From the NCBI GenBank assembly GCA_946621635.1, contig CAMOOR010000041.1, positions 1-18,105 of the forward strand: a stretch of 18,105 bases of DNA, read 5' to 3'. Below are positions 1-6,399 of this stretch, in pieces. The position numbers and the translations under genes are program-made. The stretch's first letter is position 1, and every line of letters starts with the position of its first letter. The notes beneath the pieces were generated by a model. That model searched no databases, had not been told where the DNA came from, and saw only the letters and a list, made by a program, of their open reading frames with translations. This stretch comes from Colimorpha sp002372855. Its GTDB lineage: Bacteria; Bacteroidota; Bacteroidia; Bacteroidales; P3.

Positions 1-1997
1 TTGATGGAGCGGACGGCGTTGCGGGTGAGGATGTTGCCCATGGACTGGCGGCCCTTGATGGCAAGGGTCTTGAAGTCGAAATCGAAGGAGGTCTTCTTCA
101 ACTTGGGCTTGGAGACGTGGTGGACGGTGATGACCTCGGCCTCGCCGTTGGGGTTGGCGGTGAAATAGAGAACCTTGGACCCCTTGGTGCCCTTGGTGAG
201 GAGGTACTCCTTGTCGCGGGTGATGGAGGTAACGTTGAAACGCTTGACCATCACGTAGCCGTCGGGGCCGCCGTCGCGGTAGATGAGGTTGTAGACGGTG
301 CGCTCGTCGCGTTTGCGGAAGACGGAGATGAAGAGTATTTCGGGGCAGTCCTTGGAGCCGACAAAGCCTTTCTCCTGCACCTTGGTGACGATGAAGGTGC
401 CGTCGCGGCGGAAGACGATGATGTCGTCGAGGCGCGAGCATTCGCAGGCCACCTCGACGCCCTCCTCGCGTTTGAGGCCCCAGCCGGCGAAACCGGTGGT
501 GTAGTTGACGTAGAGTTTCTCGTTGGCGAGGGCCACGGTGGTGGACTCGATGTCCTCGAAGGAGCGTATCTCGGTGCGGCGCTCGCGGCCTTTGCCGAAC
601 TTGTCGAGGATGTGGCGGAAGTAGCGGATGGCGTAGTCGGTGAGGTGGGCGAGGTGGTTGTTGACCTCGTCGATGGTCATCTCGATGGAGGCAATCTCCT
701 CCTCGGCCTTCTTGATGTCGAACTTGGAGATTTTGCGGACAGGCTTCTCGGTGAGTTTGAGGACATCGTCGCGGGTGATGTCGCGCTTGAAATGCTTCTT
801 GTAGGGGCCGAAGGCGCGGTGCATGTCGTCCACCTGCTCGTCCCACGAGAGGCTGTCGCGCTGTTCCATTTTCTTGTAGATGCCTTTCTCGAAGAATATC
901 TTCTCCAGCGAGACCCAGTGCCAGCGATCCTCGAGCTCGGCGAGCTGTATTTCCAGTTCCTGGCGGAGGAGGTCCTTGGTGCGGAAGGTGTTGTGGCGCA
1001 GGATGTCGCTGGCGGTCATGAAGACAGGCTTGTCGTCGACGATGACGCAGGTCTGGGGTGAGAAGGAGATTTGGCAGGAGGTGAAGGCATAGAGGGCGTC
1101 GATGGTCTGGTCGGGGCTGACGCCGGAAGGGAGGTAGACCACAATCTCGACCTCGGCGGCGGTGTTGTCGTCGACCTTCTTGATTTTGATTTTGCCTTTC
1201 TCGTTAGCCTTCAGTATGGAGTCGATGAGGACATCGGTGGTGACGGTATAGGGCAGTTCGGTGATGACGATGGCTTTGCGTTTCTCGTCGTAGTGCATCT
1301 TGGCGCGGATGCGGAGACGACCGCCGAGGGCGCCGTCGTTATATTTGGAGACGTCGATGAGGCCGCCGGTGGGGAAGTCGGGGAAGATTTCGAACTCCTC
1401 GTCTTTCAGTATCTTGATGGAGCTTTCCAGGAGCTCGCAGAAGTTGTAGGGCAGGATGACGGAGGTGAGGGTGACGGCGATGCCCTTGGTGCCCTGGGCC
1501 AGGAGCAGCGGGAACTTGATGGGCAGGGAGACGGGCTCCTGCTTGCGGCCGTCGTAGGAGGGTTTCCACTGCGTGGTCTTGGGGTTGAAGACCACCTCCT
1601 TGGCGAACTTGGACAGGCGGGCCTCGATGTATCGGCCGGCGGCGGCATCGTCGCCAGTGAGGATGTTGCCCCAGTTACCCTGGCAGTCGATGAGGAGGTC
1701 CTTCTGGCCGAGGTTGACGAGGGCGTCCTTGATGGAGGCGTCGCCATGGGGGTGGTACTGCATGGTGTTGCCCACGATGTTGGCCACCTTGGTGAAACGG
1801 CCGTCGTCGGTCTCGTTCATGGCATGGAGGATGCGGCGCTGGACAGGCTTGAGGCCGTCGTCGATGTCGGGCACCGAACGGTCCAGGATGACATCGGAGG
1901 CATAGTCTATCCAGTAGTCCTTGAACATGCCGTCCAGCGAGAGGGTGGAGCCCTGCTCGGAGGAGGGGGTGAGATTATTGTCGAGTTCTTCTTCCAT
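1..1997 (-). CDS. parC: DNA topoisomerase IV subunit A (GyrA/ParC family), 3' part outside the window
   Basis: Type IIA topoisomerase breakage-reunion subunit, which with ParE decatenates and relaxes DNA. About 665 codons are visible from the ATG at 1997; the reading frame runs off the left edge, so the C-terminal part is missing. Near residues 80-91 it has the motif YHPHGDASIKD, and near 118-127 AAAGRYIEARL, where Tyr123 should be the catalytic residue that attacks DNA. The stretch around 50-60 (GLKPVQRRILHAM) is also typical. At the position of quinolone-resistance Ser83 of E. coli GyrA this protein has Ala87 followed by Ser88; I believe related Bacteroidales ParC proteins also carry Ala-Ser here, so I do not read it as resistance. 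ParC rather than GyrA is chosen from overall resemblance to Bacteroidales ParC and is the less certain part. It is the last gene of a minus-strand set after lepB, with a 61-nt gap containing a heptamer array. Confidence 0.88.
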   Translation of the reverse strand, partial: MEEELDNNLTPSSEQGSTLSLDGMFKDYWIDYASDVILDRSVPDIDDGLKPVQRRILHAMNETDDGRFTKVANIVGNTMQYHPHGDASIKDALVNLGQKDLLIDCQGNWGNILTGDDAAAGRYIEARLSKFAKEVVFNPKTTQWKPSYDGRKQEPVSLPIKFPLLLAQGTKGIAVTLTSVILPYNFCELLESSIKILKDEEFEIFPDFPTGGLIDVSKYNDGALGGRLRIRAKMHYDEKRKAIVITELPYTVTTDVLIDSILKANEKGKIKIKKVDDNTAAEVEIVVYLPSGVSPDQTIDALYAFTSCQISFSPQTCVIVDDKPVFMTASDILRHNTFRTKDLLRQELEIQLAELEDRWHWVSLEKIFFEKGIYKKMEQRDSLSWDEQVDDMHRAFGPYKKHFKRDITRDDVLKLTEKPVRKISKFDIKKAEEEIASIEMTIDEVNNHLAHLTDYAIRYFRHILDKFGKGRERRTEIRSFEDIESTTVALANEKLYVNYTTGFAGWGLKREEGVEVACECSRLDDIIVFRRDGTFIVTKVQEKGFVGSKDCPEILFISVFRKRDERTVYNLIYRDGGPDGYVMVKRFNVTSITRDKEYLLTKGTKGSKVLYFTANPNGEAEVITVHHVSKPKLKKTSFDFDFKTLAIKGRQSMGNILTRNAVRSI

Positions 1998-2020
1998 TCT
2001 CTTTTTTCTTTTTTTATCTT

Positions 2021-2054
2021 TAAACCCTAAACCTTAAACCTTAAACCTTAAACC
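2021..2054. repeat. Heptamer array, unit taaaccy, between lepB and parC
   Basis: Nearly five tandem copies of taaacct (first copy taaaccc) fill most of the 61-nt gap between the lepB stop and the parC start. On either strand the unit gives stop codons in every frame over 21 nt, so it cannot be translated through. Confidence 0.85.
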
Positions 2055-2058
2055 ATCA

Positions 2059-3741
2059 CTAGTGCGCATTGGCGTCTTTCAGGGTACGCGACATGCGGTT
2101 GCCGCCTTCGCCCATCGACCAGAGCACACGCTTGGCCTTGCCGACGATGTGGTCCTCGGGCACAAAGCCCCAGAAACGGCTGTCCTGGCTGTGGTGGCGG
2201 TTGTCGCCCATCATCCAGTAGTAGTCCATCTTCACGGTGTAGGTGTCGGTGGGCTGGCCGTTGATGTAGATGGTGCCGTTCTTCACCTCGAGGGTATTGC
2301 CCTCGTAGGCGGTGATGACGCGGCGGTAGAGAGGCAGGTTGTCGAGCGTAAGATGGAGCGTCTCGCCGGCAGCGGGGATATGGATGGGGCCGTAGTTGTC
2401 CACGCTCCAGTTGTAGCCCGGCTCATTGGGGTAGAGCATCCCGGTGGAATCGACGGGATATACCGAAGGCTGAACGGAGACGACTATGGACTTGGACTTG
2501 ACCTTCTCCAACAGCTCGCCGCTCAGGGGCAGCTGCAGGAGAATGTTGCCACCTGCGTCGTAGCCACGGAAGGAGGTCTCGATGTCGCTCTGACTGATGC
2601 CGCACTCGGTCAGCACCAGTTCGGGATTGAAGCCCGCGGCAATCACCACGTCGTAGTCGAACTGTGCATCCTGGGGCAGCTCAACAGGCTGGCCGTTGAT
2701 GTGTACCACCTGGTTGATAATCTGCAGGTCCTCGCCGGGGAGGCCCATGCAGCGTTTGATGTAGTTCTCGCGCTTGTCGACGGGGCGAACCTTCACCTTG
2801 CCCAAGGGGCCCAGCTGGGGATGATAGGCGTTGCCGCCGAGCACCGCCTCCCTGCCGAACTGCTGCACTGCCTCGTAGTAGGTGTATTTGCCGTTGGCGA
2901 AATTACTCAATATGGTGTCGCCCGCCGGGAAGTTGAATACCACAGCGTCGAAACGTTTCACATGGGTGTAGCCCGGGAAGCGATAATAGGGCAGCTGCGG
3001 CCAGTCCAGGTAGGACTGTGTGCCCAATCCCGGAATGGTGTTGTGCATCAGCGGCAGCGCCAGGGGGGTCATAATCACCCTCGGGCCGTAGGCCATCTTG
3101 CTCACCATCAGGTGGTCACCCACCATCAGGCTTTTCTCCATACTCGACGAGGGGATGGAGAACAGTTCGAAGACGAAACCGCGAATCAGGATAGCGGCGA
3201 TGAGGGCGAAGACGATGGCCTCCGTCCAGTCTCTCGCCTCTCCCACCTTGGCGGCGGGGTCGGTCTTGGGGTCGTGGAAGTTGATCACCCAGCGTTCACC
3301 GCGGGCAATGGCGTCGGCCCTCTCCTGCCGCTCACGCTCGAGGTCGGCTTTGCGGTTGGCCTCGACCTCGGCCTTAGTCAGCTTGCGCACCGGCGCTTCG
3401 ACGGGAAGACGGTTGCTCTCCACCCTCTTGCCCTTGGTCAGGCCAAGGAACGGCAGGTAGAAGCAGGGCAGCAGCACCGCCAGGGTCTGCTCCCAGAAGT
3501 TGCTCCGGCGGAAGCAGCGGGCCGTCTCCACCACCAGCAGCAGGAAAACGAAAATATTCAAGCCGGGGATCAGAAATCCCACATACCACTTCCAGTCCTT
3601 GTTGCACAGCCGGACCCATTCCACAATGTTCCACACCGGAATCAACGCCTTCCATGGCGCCACGCCGGCCTTTTTGAAAACGAACCAGAGACCTACCACG
3701 GTCCCGATGCAATAGATTGCCAACAGAATGTTATATATCAT
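2059..3741 (-). CDS. lepB: Signal peptidase I with an extra N-terminal membrane domain
   Basis: Type I signal peptidase, which removes signal peptides on the outer face of the inner membrane. The protein has 560 residues, well above the 200-350 of many family members. Residues 1-105 hold about three hydrophobic segments and resemble the DUF5684-type domain fused to SPase I in Bacteroidota. A charged linker (about 105-170) follows, then a transmembrane helix (172-190) and the catalytic motif SIPSSSME, with Ser200 the probable nucleophile. Lys329 in ENYIKRCMGLPGE is the probable general base, and GDNRHHSQDSR near 515-525 is the conserved box after it. A long insertion separates the Lys motif from the GDN box, as is usual for the phylum. 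The start is an ATG; no strong Shine-Dalgarno is seen. It lies between a glycosyltransferase and parC on the same strand. Confidence 0.93.
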   Translation of the reverse strand: MIYNILLAIYCIGTVVGLWFVFKKAGVAPWKALIPVWNIVEWVRLCNKDWKWYVGFLIPGLNIFVFLLLVVETARCFRRSNFWEQTLAVLLPCFYLPFLGLTKGKRVESNRLPVEAPVRKLTKAEVEANRKADLERERQERADAIARGERWVINFHDPKTDPAAKVGEARDWTEAIVFALIAAILIRGFVFELFSIPSSSMEKSLMVGDHLMVSKMAYGPRVIMTPLALPLMHNTIPGLGTQSYLDWPQLPYYRFPGYTHVKRFDAVVFNFPAGDTILSNFANGKYTYYEAVQQFGREAVLGGNAYHPQLGPLGKVKVRPVDKRENYIKRCMGLPGEDLQIINQVVHINGQPVELPQDAQFDYDVVIAAGFNPELVLTECGISQSDIETSFRGYDAGGNILLQLPLSGELLEKVKSKSIVVSVQPSVYPVDSTGMLYPNEPGYNWSVDNYGPIHIPAAGETLHLTLDNLPLYRRVITAYEGNTLEVKNGTIYINGQPTDTYTVKMDYYWMMGDNRHHSQDSRFWGFVPEDHIVGKAKRVLWSMGEGGNRMSRTLKDANAH

Positions 3742-3762
3742 AATCCTATTTTTATTTCATCT

Positions 3763-3804
3763 CAATTATCAATTCCCAATTTCCAATTTTCAATTTTCAA
3801 TTCC
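3763..3804. repeat. Heptamer array, unit caattnn, at the 3' end of the glycosyltransferase gene
   Basis: Six consecutive 7-bp units (caattat, caattcc, caatttc, caatttt, caatttt, caattcc). The array begins in the gap before lepB and crosses into the glycosyltransferase frame, providing its TGA stop (3797-3799) and last codons. Confidence 0.85.
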
Positions 3805-4954
3805 CTTGTTCCGTGTCGCGGCCTTCAGGTCGCGAAAACCTCTCCACTATCCCCAGCAGCTTTTCTTTCTCCTTGTTCCAATCCATATCCCTGCGTGCCG
3901 CCTCGAAGTCCTTCTCCGTCCATTCCCTCGCCAGCACCCTCCTCACGGCCTCCGCCAGCGCACGCGCTCTCCGCTCTCCACTCTCCGCTCTCCACTCTCC
4001 ACTCTCCACTCTCCGCTCTCCACTCTCCACTCTCCGCTCTCCACTCTCAATCACCTCCCCAACTCCGAATTCTCTCACCACTCGGCTCATCTCCGGCAGG
4101 TCGCTCACTACCATCGGCACCCCCGCAGCCACAAAGTCGCCTATGCGGTTCGGCAACGCGAAGTGGTAACTCAGACCCATATCCTCCAGCATCACCAGGC
4201 CCACATCGGCCTTTCTTGTCAACCCCTCCAGTTCCTCCGGCATCAGCCTTCCCATGAACGCTATCCGCTCCGCCCAAGGCTTCTTCACTGCGTAGGCCTT
4301 CATCTCCTCCAGCAGGTCACCCCCTCCGGCCACCACCAGGCGGCAGTCCTCCAACCACTCCAGGGCGTCTATCGCCCAGTCCACTCCCCTCCCCTTGTTC
4401 ACCGCTCCCTGGTACAGCAGCATCCTCAGCTCTCCGTTCTCCACTCTCCGTTCTCCACTCTCCACTCTCCGCTCTCCACTCTCCACTCTCCTCACATTCC
4501 TTACCACCACCATCTCCACTCCATACCGCTCCTTGTAGTAGTCGGCTATGCTCTGGCACACCGTCAGCAGCGCGTCGCACCGCGGCATCATCATCCTCTC
4601 TATCCATTCCCACACGCGTTTCACCCGCTCCCTGCCAATCAGCTCCGGCACCTCGGGAAACAGCTCGTGCGCATCCATCACCAGTTTCTTGCCCTTCAAC
4701 TTGGCCGCCACCGTGCAGGCCGCCAGCGTGTCCGTATCGTTGGCCCACACAATGTCCGCCTTCGTCCGCAGCAGCCTCAACATCAGCCTCACATTGTACT
4801 CGGCGTAGAACCTCCACCCCCTCCTGGCCTTCACACCCAGCTCCCGCTTCCCGATGCACTCCACCTCGCACCCCGCCTCGCGCAACGTCTCTGCATGGCG
4901 CATAACGCGACGGTCTGTCAACAAATCGTTCGTGACAGCCATCGCCACTTTCAT
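3797..4954 (-). CDS. GT4-like glycosyltransferase carrying two in-frame heptamer-encoded inserts
   Basis: Predicted GT-B fold glycosyltransferase of group 1 (GT4-like), probably acting in surface polysaccharide or glycan assembly; donor and acceptor cannot be told. I chose the ATG at 4954 (MKVAMAVTNDLLTDRRV), giving 385 residues, over the TTG at 4975. Typical features are the N-terminal VTNDLLTDRRVMRHAETL, DAHELFPEVPEL near 94-105, LLYQGAVNKGRGVDWAI near 179-195 opening the second Rossmann domain, and LPNRIGDFVAAGVPMVVSDL near 267-286. Two low-complexity inserts of repeated ESGERRV replace loops: about residues 156-176, in the linker between the two domains, and about 302-330, after the donor-site region. 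Both are encoded by 7-bp repeats and preserve the frame, so the enzyme may still fold. The stop codon also lies in a repeat array. It precedes lepB on the same strand by 55 nt. Confidence 0.85.
   Translation of the reverse strand: MKVAMAVTNDLLTDRRVMRHAETLREAGCEVECIGKRELGVKARRGWRFYAEYNVRLMLRLLRTKADIVWANDTDTLAACTVAAKLKGKKLVMDAHELFPEVPELIGRERVKRVWEWIERMMMPRCDALLTVCQSIADYYKERYGVEMVVVRNVRRVESGERRVESGERRVENGELRMLLYQGAVNKGRGVDWAIDALEWLEDCRLVVAGGGDLLEEMKAYAVKKPWAERIAFMGRLMPEELEGLTRKADVGLVMLEDMGLSYHFALPNRIGDFVAAGVPMVVSDLPEMSRVVREFGVGEVIESGERRVESGERRVESGEWRAESGERRARALAEAVRRVLAREWTEKDFEAARRDMDWNKEKEKLLGIVERFSRPEGRDTEQGN
3967..4050. repeat. In-frame heptamer array, ctctcca/ctctccg, 12 units
   Basis: Twelve uninterrupted 7-bp units, mostly ctctcca or ctctccg and ending ctctcaa, lie inside the glycosyltransferase gene. 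The 84 bp encode 28 residues on the minus strand as four ESGERRV-type heptads. The unit has no stop codon in any frame of either strand. Confidence 0.95.
4430..4492. repeat. In-frame heptamer array, ctctccg/ttctcca/ctctcca, 9 units
   Basis: Nine 7-bp units of the same family as 3967-4050 sit in the same gene at the interdomain linker. The 63 bp encode 21 residues (RVESGERRVESGERRVENGE region). Unit variants include ttctcca twice, and the variant order differs from the other array. Confidence 0.95.
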
Positions 4955-4990
4955 CCTATTTCCACTAATACTCAAACCCTTAGCAAAAAA

Positions 4991-5020
4991 CTCTTAACTC
5001 TTAACTCTTAACTCTTAACT
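4991..5020. repeat. Heptamer array, ctcttaa, four units
   Basis: Four identical ctcttaa units plus a partial copy, followed by gacaatg. They lie in the divergent gap between the glycosyltransferase and the META lipoprotein. A second array of the same unit and nearly the same trailer (gaccatg) occurs at 5604-5640. Confidence 0.9.
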
Positions 5021-5050
5021 GACAATGTAACGCAATTCAAAAACTTTTCG

Positions 5051-5058
5051 TATCTTTG
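5051..5058 (+). promoter_or_regulatory. Bacteroidota -7 box for the META lipoprotein gene
   Basis: TATCTTTG matches TAnnTTTG, 35 nt before the ATG at 5094. No clear TTTG/TTG is visible about 19 nt upstream, so the -33 element is weak or absent. Confidence 0.6.
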
Positions 5059-5093
5059 CACCCGAAAAAACTTATCAACAACCCTTGTGCAAA

Positions 5094-5600
5094 ATGGAAA
5101 AACATAAAACATATTCAATTTTCATTTCTCATTTTTCATTTTTCATTTTCCTCCTCCTCGCCTCCTGCTCCACCCTCATCACTCATCACTCATCACTCGA
5201 CACTCAACACACCCCGCTTCCCACCCTCGACAAGGAGGCCGTCTGGCAGCTCGTCGAAATGGCCGGACGCCCCGTCCAGCAATCCACCGTCATCACCCTC
5301 CAGTTCAACCCCGAGGCCGGCACCCTCCGCGGACAGTCCACCTGCAACACCTATTGCGCCGACTACACCCTCTCCCATCCACCCAGCCACTCAGCCACTC
5401 AGCCACTCAGCCACTCAGCCACCCTCAAGCTCTCCCACCTGACCCACACCGACATCCAGTGCGCCGAAGCCCAGATGAACACCGAGGAGCGTTTTCTCGC
5501 CCTCCTCGCCAAGACCAACCAACTCTCCCTCAGCCCCGACGGCTGGACCCTCACCCTCTCCGCCAAAGGCCGCAACCCCCTCGTCTTCTCCCTCCAATAA
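5094..5600 (+). CDS. META-domain lipoprotein with repeat-encoded signal peptide, linker and loop
   Basis: Predicted SPase II lipoprotein of 168 residues, probably anchored in the outer membrane or periplasmic face. The ATG at 5094 is preferred to the TTG at 5085. The signal peptide ends in LLLASC with Cys25 as the lipid site. From about residue 49 (EAVWQLVEMAGRPV) to the end it looks like a META (HslJ-like) domain: the GQSTCNTYCADY motif near 80-91, Cys at IQCAEAQMNTEERFLALL and a C-terminal beta strand. Known META/HslJ proteins are linked to heat-shock or stress phenotypes with no agreed mechanism, so no specific role is claimed. Three repeat arrays lie inside: cattttt units encode most of the hydrophobic signal core, actcatc units encode the linker just after Cys25, and a cagccact octamer array encodes a Ser/His/Ala/Thr/Gln/Pro/Leu-rich insert between the CNTY motif and the next strand. 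Confidence 0.8.
   Translation: MEKHKTYSIFISHFSFFIFLLLASCSTLITHHSSLDTQHTPLPTLDKEAVWQLVEMAGRPVQQSTVITLQFNPEAGTLRGQSTCNTYCADYTLSHPPSHSATQPLSHSATLKLSHLTHTDIQCAEAQMNTEERFLALLAKTNQLSLSPDGWTLTLSAKGRNPLVFSLQ
5116..5150. repeat. Heptamer array, cattttt-type, encoding the signal-peptide core
   Basis: Five 7-bp units (caatttt, catttct, cattttt, cattttt, cattttc) in frame in the lipoprotein signal peptide, encoding the Phe/Ile/Ser/His-rich hydrophobic stretch at about residues 9-19. Confidence 0.85.
5174..5208. repeat. Heptamer array, actcatc-type, just after the lipobox
   Basis: Five units (cctcatc, actcatc, actcatc, actcgac, actcaac) encode the linker LITHHSSLDTQH after Cys25. The same unit recurs as non-coding DNA at 12637-12664. 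Confidence 0.85.
5384..5422. repeat. In-frame octamer array, cagccact, four units plus a partial
   Basis: Four identical 8-bp units and a partial fifth inside the META domain gene. Three 8-bp units give a repeating octapeptide (SHSATQPL). The unit length differs from the heptamers around it. Confidence 0.92.
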
Positions 5601-5603
5601 TAA

Positions 5604-5633
5604 CTCTTAACTCATAACTCTTAACTCTTAACT
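5604..5633. repeat. Heptamer array, ctcttaa/ctcataa, between the lipoprotein and Nudix genes
   Basis: Four units fill the 37-nt gap and end in ctgaccatg, so the Nudix ATG follows directly. There is no Shine-Dalgarno; the array is the leader of the gene. Confidence 0.9.
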
Positions 5634-5637
5634 GACC

Positions 5638-6204
5638 ATGATCCTTTCCTACAAATACCACACCTTCCGCCTCCCCCTCTGGCTCCTGCGCCTCCTCAAG
5701 CGCCACACCGTCTATGTACGCGCCGCCGGCGGCATCGTCACCGCCCCCGACGGCACCATGCTCCTCATCCAGCGCAACGGCCGCTGGGACCTCGCCAAAG
5801 GCAAAGTCGAGCCCGGCGAAACCCTCCTCCAGGCCGCCCTCCGCGAAGTCCAGGAAGAAACCGGCATTAATCCAGTGTTTAGTGATCAGTGTTCAGTGTT
5901 CAGTTCACGATTCAACACTAAACACTTAACACTAAACACTAAACACTTAAATTACCCCATCAAAACCTACCACCTCTTCCGCGCCCCCCGCGCCTGGTAC
6001 TCCGGCCCCAATCCCCCGGCCCACCGCTGGCACCTCAAGCAGACCTCCTGGTTCCCCATGACGGCGGAAAAACAGCCCGTCAACCCCCAGCAGGAGGAAG
6101 GCATCACCGGCGGCCAGTGGGTCACCCCCTCCGAGTGGCACCGCCGCCTCCAGACCTCCTACGGCACCCTCCGCACCCTAAGCCAAAAACTCTTAAACCC
6201 TTAA
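5638..6204 (+). CDS. Nudix hydrolase with a heptamer-encoded insert after the Nudix box
   Basis: Predicted Nudix pyrophosphohydrolase of 188 residues; substrate unknown. The N-terminal strand VRAAGGIVTAPDGTMLLIQR (28-46) precedes a full Nudix box at residues 55-77: G55, E61, then R69-E70 and E73-E74 of the REVQEE core with G76, the expected metal-binding arrangement GX5EX7REUXEEXGU. Residues 78-105 are encoded by an inverted pair of heptamer arrays and interrupt the fold just after the box, before YPIKTYHLFRAPRAWY, where family members normally continue directly into the next strand. The frame stays open across the insert. The final codons and TAA lie in a cttaaac-type repeat. The gene sits 37 nt after the META lipoprotein and 195 nt before dprA, separated from dprA by a terminator-like hairpin. 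Confidence 0.87.
   Translation: MILSYKYHTFRLPLWLLRLLKRHTVYVRAAGGIVTAPDGTMLLIQRNGRWDLAKGKVEPGETLLQAALREVQEETGINPVFSDQCSVFSSRFNTKHLTLNTKHLNYPIKTYHLFRAPRAWYSGPNPPAHRWHLKQTSWFPMTAEKQPVNPQQEEGITGGQWVTPSEWHRRLQTSYGTLRTLSQKLLNP
5874..5948. repeat. Inverted pair of heptamer arrays inside the Nudix gene
   Basis: The left arm has five agtgttt-type units (agtgttt, agtgatc, agtgttc, agtgttc, agttcac; 5874-5908). The right arm has five aacacta/aacactt units (5914-5948). The arms are largely reverse complements and could form a long imperfect hairpin. At 5921 and 5942 the unit is aacactt rather than aacacta, which turns a would-be in-frame TAA into TTA. Confidence 0.88.
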
Positions 6205-6207
6205 ACC
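6187..6207. repeat. Short cttaaac-type repeat containing the Nudix stop codon
   Basis: aaactcttaaacccttaaac-type sequence, about three degenerate units of 7-8 bp. The TAA stop of the Nudix gene (6202-6204) lies in it. Confidence 0.6.
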
Positions 6208-6212
6208 TGATC

Positions 6213-6315
6213 AACGACAACAATGACAACACAAACAACAGCTGCCGCACTCCATAAGCACACCGCATGTTGCGGTGTGCCCGTTGTCCTCGTTGTCTCC
6301 GTTGTCGTTTTTTTT
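6213..6315 (+). terminator. Composite hairpin with 9-bp repeat arms and a T8 tract
   Basis: The outer arms are three 9-bp units on each side (aacgacaac, aatgacaac, acaaacaac against gttgtcctc, gttgtctcc, gttgtcgtt), about two-thirds complementary or better. The inner stem is perfect: gcacaccgca, loop tgt, tgcggtgtgc at 6258-6280. Eight T residues follow at 6308-6315. The position after the Nudix stop fits a Rho-independent terminator or read-through attenuator before dprA. Confidence 0.6.
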
Positions 6316-6323
6316 AACCGGGA

Positions 6324-6341
6324 CGCAGGCTGCAGCCTGCG
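6324..6341. repeat. Perfect 18-bp palindrome
   Basis: cgcaggctgcagcctgcg is its own reverse complement. It sits in the leader of dprA between the terminator-like hairpin and the next repeat array. With no loop it is unlikely to be a terminator; a dyad protein site or a remnant of a palindromic repeat is possible. Confidence 0.7.
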
Positions 6342-6342
6342 A

Positions 6343-6398
6343 AACCCTTAAACCTTAAACTCAAAACTTAAAACTTAAAACTTAAAACTCAACCCTAA
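6343..6398. repeat. Heptamer arrays, aaacctt then aaaactt, upstream of dprA
   Basis: A short run of aaacc(c)tt units passes into several aaaactt units and ends at aaccctaaa, directly before the dprA ATG. There is no Shine-Dalgarno; the leader is made of repeat. Confidence 0.82.
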
Positions 6399-6399
6399 A

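Noticed and set aside
87..1740. Quinolone-resistance mutation in ParC (Ala at the Ser83-equivalent position)
   Set aside because: Ala-Ser at this site appears to be ordinary for related ParC proteins, so no resistance claim is justified from sequence alone.
117..2030. Long plus-strand open frames (314 and 319 codons) opposite parC
   Set aside because: They are antisense shadows of a clear topoisomerase frame, rich in Val/Gly/Asp/Glu with no domain; they arise from strong third-position C/G bias.
3967..4050. CRISPR array
   Set aside because: The repeats are contiguous 7-bp units without spacers, and no cas genes are present.
2062..4257. 731-codon plus-strand open frame over lepB and the glycosyltransferase
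   Set aside because: It is opposite two recognised genes and runs through repeat DNA (LHSPLSTLHSPL). The composition is not protein-like.
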